Source: CAVSRC01 sp963730325 (GTDB lineage: Bacteria; Pseudomonadota; Alphaproteobacteria; Rhizobiales; Kaistiaceae). From it: 64,000 nucleotides of DNA. Below are positions 38,375-45,654 of the stretch, piece after piece. The position numbers were made by a program, and so were the translations under genes. Where the stretch lies: the NCBI GenBank assembly GCA_963730325.1, contig CAVSRC010000011.1, forward strand, positions 53,844 to 117,843. Direction: 5' to 3'. Positions within the stretch are counted from its first letter, which is position 1; every line of letters begins with the position of its first letter. The notes under the pieces were generated by a model, which saw only the letters and a list, made by a program, of their open reading frames with translations, ran no database searches and was not told the origin of the DNA.

Positions 38375-39103
38375 ATGGCCAACCTGGACGGGCGCATCGC
38401 CGTGGTCACCGGCGCATCGCGCGGCATCGGCTATGCGGCGGCGCTGGGGCTGGCTGAAGCCGGCGCCCATGTGGTGGCGGTGGCGCGCACCACCGGCGGT
38501 CTGGAAGAACTCGACGACGCCATCCGCGCCAGGGGCGGCGCCGCCACGCTGGTGCCGCTCGATCTCAAGGACTTCGCCGGAATCGACCGCCTCGGCGGCG
38601 CGCTGTTCGAGCGCTGGGGCAAGCTCGATATCCTGTTTGCCAATGCCGGCGTGCTGGGCGTGGTGACGCCGCTCGGCCATCTGGAGCCGAAGGTCTGGGA
38701 CAACGCCGTCGCCGTGAACGTGACGGCCAACTGGCGCCTCATCCGCTCGTTCGATCCGCTGCTGCGCCGCTCCGATGCGGGCCGTGCGCTGTTCATGACC
38801 AGCGGCATCGCCAGGTCGCTGGGCGCCTATTGGGGCTCCTATTCGATCACCAAGGCGGCGCTGGAAGCACTGGTCAGGACCTACGCCGCCGAGGTCGCCA
38901 ACACCACGGTGCGCGCCAACCTGTTCAGCCCCGGTGCATTGCGCACGCACATGCGTGCACAGGCGATGCCGGGAGAGGACCCGGAAACGCTGGAAACGCC
39001 CGATGTGGTGGTGCCCGACATCGTGCGCATGCTCTCGCCGGACTACACCGAGAACAAGGTTCTCTTCGAATACGCCACCGGAGAGACGATCCGCTTCCCG
39101 TGA
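38375..39103 (+). CDS. Short-chain dehydrogenase/reductase
   Basis: A 242-residue Rossmann oxidoreductase with TGASRGIGYAAALGLAEAG (about 12-30), NAG near 90, a Ser in FMTSGIA, and the YxxxK pair in YWGSYSITKAALEALV. Substrate is unknown. It starts three bases after the purF stop, and SDR genes directly after purF are widespread in Alphaproteobacteria, so it belongs to the cvpA-purF transcription unit. It is convergent with der, with only nine bases between the stops. Confidence 0.9.
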   Translation: MANLDGRIAVVTGASRGIGYAAALGLAEAGAHVVAVARTTGGLEELDDAIRARGGAATLVPLDLKDFAGIDRLGGALFERWGKLDILFANAGVLGVVTPLGHLEPKVWDNAVAVNVTANWRLIRSFDPLLRRSDAGRALFMTSGIARSLGAYWGSYSITKAALEALVRTYAAEVANTTVRANLFSPGALRTHMRAQAMPGEDPETLETPDVVVPDIVRMLSPDYTENKVLFEYATGETIRFP

Positions 39104-39112
39104 GCGGCAGCG

Positions 39113-40492
39113 TCAGCTTCTCCTGCGCTTGCGGCCCTCATAGGGGTTCTCGCCCTTGCGCAGGGTCAGGCGGATGGGAACGCCGGGCAGCCCGAAATCC
39201 TCGCGCAGCGCATTGACGAGATAGCGTCGCCAGGCGGCGGGCAAGGCCTCCGGGCGCGAACAGAAGGCGACGAAAGTCGGCGGGCGCGCCTTGGCCTGGG
39301 TCAGATAGCGCAGCTTGATGCGCCGTCCGGCGACCGCCGGCGGCGGGTGGCGCTCGAGGATCTCAGGCAGCCAGCGGTTCAGCTTCGCCGTCGCCACACG
39401 GCGGTTCCACAGCGCGTTGGCGCCGAGCACTGCCTCCATCAGCCGGTCGATGCCTTCGCCGGTGATGCCGGAGACCGGCACCAGCGCTACGCCGGCAATC
39501 TGCGGCAACAGGCGCTCCGCCTCTTGCCTGAGATTGGCCATGGTGCGCTGCCGATCGCTGACGAGGTCCCATTTGTCGAGGGCGATGACGATGGCGCGGC
39601 CCTCGCTCTCGACCAGATCGGCGATCTGCAAATCCTGCTTCTCGAAGGGTTTGTCGACATCGAGGACGAGGATCACGACCTCGGCGAACTGGATGGCGCG
39701 CAGTGCATCGCCGACGGCGAGCTTCTCGAGCTTGCCCTCGACGCGCGCCTTGCGCCTGAGGCCGGCGGTATCGAACAGGCGGAAGTCATGATCGCGCCAG
39801 CGCCAATCGACGGAGATCGAATCGCGGGTGATCCCGGCCTCCGGGCCGGTGAGCAGCCGGTCCTCGCCGAGCATGCGGTTGATCAGCGTCGATTTGCCGG
39901 CGTTCGGCCGGCCGACGATGGCAACGCGGATCGCCCGCTCCTCATCGTCTGCCGCTTCGCCCTCCTCCGTGTCCTCGGCACCGGCATGCGCCAGGATCGC
40001 GTCGTAAAGATCGCTGAGACCCTCGCCGTGCTCGGCCGAGAGGGGCACCGGATCGCCGAAGCCCAGTGCGTAGGCTTCGAGGATACCAGCCTCGGCGGCG
40101 CGGCTTTCGGCCTTGTTGGCGACCAGCACGATGGGCTTGCCCAGCGTGCGCAGCAGCTCGGCGAAATGACGGTCGAGCGGGGTCAGGCCGGCGCGGGCAT
40201 CGACGACGAACAGGTTGACGTCCGCCGAGCGGACGGCCGCCTCGGTCTGCGCGTGCATGCGGCCGGCGAGCGTCTCGGGCGCTGCCTCGTCGAGGCCGGC
40301 GGTATCGATAGCGGTGAATTCCAGGTCGCCGATGCGGGCCTCGCCCTCGCGCCGGTCGCGGGTCACGCCCGGCAGGTCGTCGACCAGCGCCAGGCGCTTG
40401 CCGACCAGCCGGTTGAACAGGGTCGACTTGCCGACGTTCGGCCGGCCGACGATGGCGACGCGCAGCGGCCGTCTGCTGGTGGACATGGCCAT
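39113..40492 (-). CDS. der: Ribosome-assembly GTPase Der (EngA)
   Basis: A 459-residue protein with two tandem GTPase domains, each with Walker A (GRPNVGKST near 16 and GRPNAGKST near 198) and DTAGL switch II, followed by the KH-like domain that ends in the basic tail PYEGRKRRRS. It acts in late 50S assembly. An acidic insertion (DTEEGEAADDEERAI) links the two G domains. The YfgM-like gene lies upstream, as in many proteobacteria, where bamB often separates them; no bamB is present here. Confidence 0.96.
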   Translation of the reverse strand: MAMSTSRRPLRVAIVGRPNVGKSTLFNRLVGKRLALVDDLPGVTRDRREGEARIGDLEFTAIDTAGLDEAAPETLAGRMHAQTEAAVRSADVNLFVVDARAGLTPLDRHFAELLRTLGKPIVLVANKAESRAAEAGILEAYALGFGDPVPLSAEHGEGLSDLYDAILAHAGAEDTEEGEAADDEERAIRVAIVGRPNAGKSTLINRMLGEDRLLTGPEAGITRDSISVDWRWRDHDFRLFDTAGLRRKARVEGKLEKLAVGDALRAIQFAEVVILVLDVDKPFEKQDLQIADLVESEGRAIVIALDKWDLVSDRQRTMANLRQEAERLLPQIAGVALVPVSGITGEGIDRLMEAVLGANALWNRRVATAKLNRWLPEILERHPPPAVAGRRIKLRYLTQAKARPPTFVAFCSRPEALPAAWRRYLVNALREDFGLPGVPIRLTLRKGENPYEGRKRRRS

Positions 40493-40529
40493 CCTTGCAT
40501 GGGGCCGTGGTAGGGTGCCCTCGCCCCGA

Positions 40530-41207
40530 CTACGATTTGGCGGGCACCGGCGGCGCGCCGATGCGCGCCGTAATCAGAGAGAGCATCACCTGGGCGCGCT
40601 GGCGCAGGTCGGCGGGCGCTTCCTGATCCTTGTCGATCTCGTCGTAATATTTGCGCGCCGCGTCCAGATCGTTGTTGCGCCAGGCTGCCAAGCCAAGCAG
40701 CTCGCGCGCGTTGTGGCGCCACACATTGCCGGTGCCGGCAAGGTCGCCCAGGCGCGTCTCGAGGTCCGCCAGGGTCGCGGTGTCGACCAGCAGTGCGGCG
40801 GCGCGCAGCCGGGCAAGCGCCTTGATCTCGTCGGAAACGCCGCTCCTGGCCGCAATCGCATCGTACTCGGCGATGGCGTCCTTGGCATCGCCGGTGACGG
40901 CCATCTCCGAGGCGATGCGCAACGCGGCGAGAACCGGGTAGCCGCCGCTGCCGCTGGACTGGATGTCCTTGAAGGCGGTGATCGCTTCCTGATGCTTGCC
41001 CTGATCGGATAGTTCGAGCGCCGCCAGGTATCGATCGCCGGACGCCTGCGCCTGCTTCTCCTGCCAGTAGACCCAGCCACGGTAGCCGGCAGTCGCCACC
41101 ACGATGAGAATCGCCAGCCCGATGACGAACGGACCGAAACGATCCCAGAGCTTCTTCAGCTGGTCGTGGCGGAGGTCCTCATCGACCTCTTTGAATATAT
41201 CGGACAT
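40530..41207 (-). CDS. YfgM-like tetratricopeptide membrane protein
   Basis: A 225-residue protein starting MSDIFKEVDEDLRHDQLKKLW. A single membrane segment lies at about 27-45, and the periplasmic part is helical with TPR-like repeats (AALELSDQGKHQEAITAFKDI). It belongs to the YfgM/TPR_21 group, anchored periplasmic proteins linked to the Sec translocon and chaperone network. The start was set at 41207 because the upstream residues are arginine-rich and precede a sensible family N-terminus. Neighbouring der supports the assignment. Confidence 0.82.
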   Translation of the reverse strand: MSDIFKEVDEDLRHDQLKKLWDRFGPFVIGLAILIVVATAGYRGWVYWQEKQAQASGDRYLAALELSDQGKHQEAITAFKDIQSSGSGGYPVLAALRIASEMAVTGDAKDAIAEYDAIAARSGVSDEIKALARLRAAALLVDTATLADLETRLGDLAGTGNVWRHNARELLGLAAWRNNDLDAARKYYDEIDKDQEAPADLRQRAQVMLSLITARIGAPPVPAKS

Positions 41208-41368
41208 TTGACCTCGTCGGCGTCGCCGGTTGATCCATCGTTCGGGGCAGCGCGGCGCACAATATCGCCGGCTCAACGCGGTTGCAAACGCTGGAATTCC
41301 AGCATTCTTGCGGCAAAGTCCCGCGCTTTTTGACCCTTCGTCGCAACGTTGCCTTCACGCAACTTTGT

Positions 41369-41389
41369 CCGAATTCTTGCAGAATTCGG
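41369..41389 (+). promoter_or_regulatory. Inverted repeat in the L,D-transpeptidase promoter region
   Basis: Perfect eight-base arms CCGAATTC and GAATTCGG with a TTGCA centre, about 106 bases upstream of the first L,D-transpeptidase start. A plausible -35/-10 pair (TTGTTC and CTAGCA, 17 bases apart) lies just downstream at about 41401-41429. The arrangement suggests an operator upstream of a promoter. Confidence 0.5.
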
Positions 41390-41495
41390 CGGATTACGCG
41401 TTGTTCACGCTCATTGTGCTAGTCTAGCATCATAATAGAGACGATGGAGGCTTTGCGCCGCCCATGGTGGCGCGAGAAGACAGGGGCTGGGAACC

Positions 41496-41915
41496 ATGAA
41501 GAAAACAGTCTGGGCACTGGCTGTTGCCGCTTTGCTGTGCGCCGCACCTGCCATGGCATCGACCATTGTTGCGCGGATCGATCTCTCCGAGCAGCGAATG
41601 CATGTCTACATCAACGGCGCCCAGCGCTATGTCTGGCCCGTTTCCACCGCCCGCCGCGGCTATGTCACGCCGGTCGGCACCTACCGGCCACAGCGCCTGG
41701 AGGTGATGTGGTACTCGCGCAAATATCACATGTCGCCGATGCCGCATTCGATCTTCTTCCGCGGCGGCTACGCCATTCACGGCACCTACTCCACCAAATA
41801 CCTGGGCAGGCCGGCCTCGCACGGCTGCGTTCGGCTGCATCCCAGCAATGCCGCTACGCTCTATTCGCTGGTCAGGGCGTCGCGTGGCAGCACCCAGATC
41901 ATCGTGACGCGCTGA
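41496..41915 (+). CDS. L,D-transpeptidase (YkuD family), first of a tandem pair
   Basis: A 139-residue exported enzyme. The signal peptide (KKTVWALAVAALLCAAPAMAS) is followed immediately by a minimal YkuD domain with IARIDLSEQRMHVY-like strands, a His in HGTYSTKYLG, and the catalytic motif SHGCVRL near 109-115, in which Cys is the nucleophile. It makes 3-3 crosslinks in peptidoglycan or attaches proteins to it. It is shorter than most family members. A related gene follows after 17 bases, so the two look like a tandem duplication. Confidence 0.92.
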   Translation: MKKTVWALAVAALLCAAPAMASTIVARIDLSEQRMHVYINGAQRYVWPVSTARRGYVTPVGTYRPQRLEVMWYSRKYHMSPMPHSIFFRGGYAIHGTYSTKYLGRPASHGCVRLHPSNAATLYSLVRASRGSTQIIVTR

Positions 41916-41932
41916 GTCCGGGAGGCGGCTCC

Positions 41933-42547
41933 TTGTCAGCGAACAGGCAGGATGCGGCGTCCGCGCCGCTTCGCGCGTCGCGCTTGCTGACGCTTGCGGT
42001 AATGGCGGCGGTCGCCGGCTTCGGCGCCGGTCCGGCGCTGGCCGAGGAGCTCAGGATCACCAGCCCACCCATGATGGCCGTCACCACGGTGGATGTGGAC
42101 GCGACACCCGAGATCGCCGCGCCCGTCACGGTGGCGACCGCGTCTGCCCAGGATAGCGTTGCGCCCGCCCCGGAGGAGCCCTTCGTGCCGACGGTCGTGG
42201 CACGCATCGACCTCTCCGACCAGACCATGACGGTGTATGTCGACGAGAAGCTCGCCCACGTGTTCAAGGTCTCGACCGGACGCAGGGGCTACAGCACGCC
42301 GACCGGGCAATGGACGGCCAAGTGGCTGTCGCCGCGCCACCGCTCGAAGAAGTATCACAACGCACCGATGCCCTGGTCGGTGTTCTTCCACGGCGGCTAT
42401 GCCGTCCACGGAACCACCGAGGTGCGCCGACTCGGGCGCGCCGCATCACATGGCTGCGTGCGCCTGCTGCCGGCCAATGCCAAGATCTTCTACAAACTGG
42501 TTCGGGAAAACGGCAAGGAAAACACGCTGGTTAGCGTCGTTCGCTGA
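41933..42547 (+). CDS. L,D-transpeptidase (YkuD family), second of a tandem pair
   Basis: A 204-residue exported enzyme, read from a TTG at 41933 that has GGGAGG seven bases upstream. The first in-frame ATG (42002) would remove most of the signal peptide. After the signal (RLLTLAVMAAVAGFGAGPALA) comes an Ala/Val/Pro-rich linker of about 60 residues, then a YkuD domain with VVARIDLSDQTMTVYVDEK and the catalytic SHGCVRL. The core is clearly related to the gene 17 bases upstream. The linker may let the domain reach further into the cell wall. Confidence 0.88.
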   Translation: MSANRQDAASAPLRASRLLTLAVMAAVAGFGAGPALAEELRITSPPMMAVTTVDVDATPEIAAPVTVATASAQDSVAPAPEEPFVPTVVARIDLSDQTMTVYVDEKLAHVFKVSTGRRGYSTPTGQWTAKWLSPRHRSKKYHNAPMPWSVFFHGGYAVHGTTEVRRLGRAASHGCVRLLPANAKIFYKLVRENGKENTLVSVVR

Positions 42548-42562
42548 AGCAATGCGCACCTA

Positions 42563-42580
42563 TCTGTGACGGCCGTCACA
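42563..42580 (+). promoter_or_regulatory. Perfect CRP-type palindrome with -10 box downstream
   Basis: CTGTGACGGCCGTCACAG is a perfect 18-base palindrome that contains TGTGA-N6-TCACA, the CRP/FNR-superfamily consensus for cAMP-CRP. Its centre (42571.5) lies 41.5 bases before 42613. A -10-like TAGGTA sits at 42602-42607, exactly where a class II activated promoter needs it. It lies in a gap between convergent protein genes, so the only thing downstream to activate is the RNA described next. Confidence 0.6.
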
Positions 42581-42612
42581 GACAGCTACCGGCAGGCACC
42601 CTAGGTAAGTGT

Positions 42613-42743
42613 GCGTTAGCGATCAGGATCGTGGTTTCCCGAGTCCCCGCTCGAAAGACGCCTGAACCCGCCCCCCTCTAGGCGTCATGGGTCCTGATCT
42701 TCAAGGCCGCCGTCCGGTTCCCGCCGGGCGGCGGTTTGCTTTT
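42613..42743 (+). ncRNA. Candidate structured small RNA, about 130 nt
   Basis: Between the second L,D-transpeptidase and the convergent Nfn-like gene, the sequence folds as a closed unit. An outer stem GATCAGGA (42621-42628) / TCCTGATC (42692-42699) encloses hairpin CGAG-TCCCCG-CTCG (42640-42653) and hairpin GACGCCT / AGGCGTC (42657-42663 and 42680-42686) with a 16-base, C-rich loop. An 11-pair terminator follows. The two C-rich loops could pair with G-rich ribosome-binding sites, as in alphaproteobacterial anti-Shine-Dalgarno small RNAs. I do not recognise a named family. It could instead be a processed 3' untranslated region of the transpeptidase transcript. Confidence 0.5.
42704..42743 (+). 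terminator. Strong intrinsic terminator
   Basis: CCGCCG-T-CCGG (42707-42717) pairs with CCGG-G-CGGCGG (42724-42734), 11 pairs including one G-U, loop of six, followed by TTTGCTTTT. It works on the plus strand only; the minus-strand side has no T-run. Confidence 0.88.
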
Positions 42744-42801
42744 CATCGTCCCGTCGGCCTGGCCGCAAGCGGCGGCCGACGGTGCGATTCAATTGCCACG
42801 A

Positions 42802-45654
42802 TCAGGCGAGACCGTGAATCTCGCGGCTGTGGGCCTCCTGCTCCTTGAACTGGTCGAAGCGCGGCAGGAACTTGTCCCAGTCGATGATGTGGGAGTCGAG
42901 TTCCGGCCCGTCGATGCAGGCGTGCTTGCGCACCATCTTGCCGTCGATAGTGACGGGCACCATGCAGGCGCCGCACATGCCGGTGGCATCCACCATGATC
43001 GAGTTGAGGCTGACGACGGTGGGCACTTCGTACTTCTTGGTCAGCTCGCTCACCGCCCTCATCATCAGCGGCGGGCCGATGGCGATCACCTCGGCAACCT
43101 TGCGGCCCTTGGAGGACTTCTTGTCGTCCATCATCGCCTGGAGCGGCGTGGTGACGAAGCCCTTGACGCCGAAAGTGCCGTCATTGGTGGTGTAGATCAC
43201 GTCGAGCTGCTTGCCGTACTCCTTCTGCAGCTGGTCGACGCGCTCGCCCTCGCTCGCCCAGAACATCAGGTCCTTGCTGCGGTAGCCGGCAATCAGGGTA
43301 ACGTGGTTCCCCAGCTTCAGATGCTCGCGCATGATGGGATAGACCGGCGGCAGGCCGAGGCCGCCGGCGCAGAACACCACCGTCTTCTTGCCTTCGTAGC
43401 GGTGCAGCTTGGAGGGCTGGCCGAGCGGCCCGGCAACGCCGGCGAAGGCCTCGCCCACCTCCATCTGGTTCATCAGGATGGAGCTTGCGCCGACGCCCTG
43501 GATGACGAGGTCGATGGTGCCCGCCTTGGCATCCCAGTCGGCCAGGGTGAGCGGGATGAGCTCGCCCCTGGCGGTCGGCAGGACGCGGACGAACTGACCG
43601 GCCTCGGCCGAACGGGCGATCACCGGGGCATTCACGGTGAATTCCACGATGCCCGGCTGCAGCGGGACCTTCCGGATCAGGGTCGCGGGGGCCGCGGCCT
43701 TGTCGGTGTAGTCGAGCGCCCTGGCGACCCGCTCCTCGATCTCCCGAGGCGTGAACGGGATCTCGCCGGCGATCTGGCTCGCCGCCGCCTTGCCGTCGCC
43801 CGCCGCGTTGATGGCGGTGGAGCCGCCGCGCGTGGCGTCGCCGCCGGAGTAGATGTCCTCCATCGAGGTCTCCTGCGACGTGCCGCCGGGCAGGTCGATG
43901 GTGCCCCACTTGGTCGTCTTGATGCGCGGCTCGGAGTCCTTGATGATCGGGTTCGACGCATTGCCGAGCGCCATGATGACGAGATCGACTTCCATGATCT
44001 CGGTCTCACCCGTCGGCTTCGGCGAACGGCGGCCCGACTCGTCCGGCGGCCCAAGCTCCATCACGTCCAGCGTGGTGTGGCAGACGCGGTGGTCGTTGTT
44101 GCCCGAGAACTCGCGCGGCGCGCGCAACACCTTGAGCTTGACGCCCTCTTCCAGGGCGTGATGCAGCTCCTCGACGCGCACCGGCATCTCGGCACGGGTG
44201 CGGCGGTAGACGATGGTGACGTCGCCGCCGAGACGGAGCGAGGTGCGCGCCGAATCCATTGCCGTGTTGCCGGCGCCGATGACGATGATCTTCTTGCCCT
44301 TCACCATGGGCAGCGGCGTCTCGTAGTCGTCGAGGCGCGCCTGCAAGAGGTTGACGCGGGTGAGGAATTCGTTGGCGCTCATGACGCCGTTGAGTTCCTC
44401 GCCGGGCACGTTCATGAAGCGCGGCAGGCCGGCGCCGGTGCCGACGAAGATCTTCCAGAAGCCGGCGTTGCGCAGGTCCTGCAGCGTGGCCGTCTTGCCG
44501 ACCACGAAGTTCCTCACGAACTTGCCGCCGAGGCGGTCGATCTTGCCGACGACGTCGTCGATCAGGGCGTTGGGCAGGCGGAATTCCGGGATGCCGTAGC
44601 GCAGCACGCCGCCGAGGTCATGAAAGGCCTCGAACACGGTGACCGGGAAGCCTTCCACCGACAGAAGATAGGCGTTGATCAGACCGGCGGGACCGGAGCC
44701 GACCACCGCGATCGGCGGCTTCTCGGCCTTCTGCCAGGGAGTGACATAGTCCTTCCACTGGGCATCCTGGCTGTCGCCGTTCTCCTTGGCGTTGAGCCGC
44801 TCGCGCTCGGGCAGGTACCATTCGAGCTGGCCGATCTCGATCGGCCGTCCGGTGATGGTGCACACGCCCTGGCACTGAAGTTCCTGCGGGCAGACGCGGC
44901 CGGTGACGTTGGGCAGCGGGTTGCAGCTCTCGATCAGCTTGAGGGCTTCCTTGAAACGGCCCGTTCCCAGAAGGTCCATCATCTCAGGGATGTGGATCTT
45001 GACCGGGCAGCCGCCCTTGGGCTGCTTCCGGCCCTGAACCAGGACGCCGACCTCGCAGGGCTTGTCCTCGCACTGCTTGTCGCGCATCACCTCGAGCCAG
45101 ACCAGAAGGTCGACCTCGCGCGGGCTGTAGCCCAGCGTGCGGTAGCCAAGATAGCCCATGGTGACGAGGTCGAAGTCGTGGGCACGTTCCTCGGCCGGGC
45201 GCACGTAAGGCGGGATGTAGTTCTCGGCCGGCCAGCCCTTCGACAGCCCCTTGAACATGGGGTAGCGGTCGGACAGGTGGGCGTCGATCGCGGCGATGAA
45301 CTTGCGCTTGTACTTGAGCGGCAGCGCCCAGATGAAGCGCTGCAGGATCGTCGACATGTCGTCGTCGCGAAGGAGCAGATCCCACAGCGTCTTGGTGAAG
45401 GCGGCGCCGAGCTGGTCCTGGCGGAATTCCCAGACGATGGCGTGGGTGCCATCGTCTATGAACACCTGGCGCAGCGACTTGGGATCGTTGAGCAACCGCT
45501 TGCGCAACAGACCGAGCTGCTTCTTGAAAACATGCAGCGCTTCCGAAGTCTCAAGCTCCTCGAGCTCGTTCTGCGTCGTCTCGAGGACGGTGGTTACCTC
45601 GCGATAGCGATCGAGGTCCCGTACCGAGCCTGTCTCCATCGTGTCACTAGGCAT
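42802..45654 (-). CDS. Fused Nfn-type NAD(P)H:ferredoxin oxidoreductase (GltD-like plus FNR-like modules)
   Basis: A 950-residue cytoplasmic flavoprotein. Residues 1-190 match no domain I know. A GltD-like Fe-S region follows, with Cys near 216, 244, 255, 261 and 265 (CPVKIHIP, ESCNP, RVCPQELQCQGVC), then a two-dinucleotide reductase core (VVGSGPAG near 317-324; VIGAGNTAMDS; the GGDATRGGSTAINAAGDGK motif). From about 660 there is a second, FNR/PyrK-like module with GQFVRVLP, FCAGGLGLPP and a [2Fe-2S]-type ending (MCGACMVPV, HACIDGPELDSH). This is NfnB joined to NfnA. Nfn couples NADH, NADPH and ferredoxin by electron bifurcation. The start overlaps the corrected stop of the pyruvate oxidoreductase gene by eight bases, so the products probably work together. 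Confidence 0.85.
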   Translation of the reverse strand: MPSDTMETGSVRDLDRYREVTTVLETTQNELEELETSEALHVFKKQLGLLRKRLLNDPKSLRQVFIDDGTHAIVWEFRQDQLGAAFTKTLWDLLLRDDDMSTILQRFIWALPLKYKRKFIAAIDAHLSDRYPMFKGLSKGWPAENYIPPYVRPAEERAHDFDLVTMGYLGYRTLGYSPREVDLLVWLEVMRDKQCEDKPCEVGVLVQGRKQPKGGCPVKIHIPEMMDLLGTGRFKEALKLIESCNPLPNVTGRVCPQELQCQGVCTITGRPIEIGQLEWYLPERERLNAKENGDSQDAQWKDYVTPWQKAEKPPIAVVGSGPAGLINAYLLSVEGFPVTVFEAFHDLGGVLRYGIPEFRLPNALIDDVVGKIDRLGGKFVRNFVVGKTATLQDLRNAGFWKIFVGTGAGLPRFMNVPGEELNGVMSANEFLTRVNLLQARLDDYETPLPMVKGKKIIVIGAGNTAMDSARTSLRLGGDVTIVYRRTRAEMPVRVEELHHALEEGVKLKVLRAPREFSGNNDHRVCHTTLDVMELGPPDESGRRSPKPTGETEIMEVDLVIMALGNASNPIIKDSEPRIKTTKWGTIDLPGGTSQETSMEDIYSGGDATRGGSTAINAAGDGKAAASQIAGEIPFTPREIEERVARALDYTDKAAAPATLIRKVPLQPGIVEFTVNAPVIARSAEAGQFVRVLPTARGELIPLTLADWDAKAGTIDLVIQGVGASSILMNQMEVGEAFAGVAGPLGQPSKLHRYEGKKTVVFCAGGLGLPPVYPIMREHLKLGNHVTLIAGYRSKDLMFWASEGERVDQLQKEYGKQLDVIYTTNDGTFGVKGFVTTPLQAMMDDKKSSKGRKVAEVIAIGPPLMMRAVSELTKKYEVPTVVSLNSIMVDATGMCGACMVPVTIDGKMVRKHACIDGPELDSHIIDWDKFLPRFDQFKEQEAHSREIHGLA

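Noticed and set aside
42563..42580. The CTGTGAC...GTCACAG palindrome as the terminator of the second transpeptidase gene
   Set aside because: It has no T-run and no natural loop, while a -10 box at the correct distance and a later, much better terminator favour a CRP-type site.
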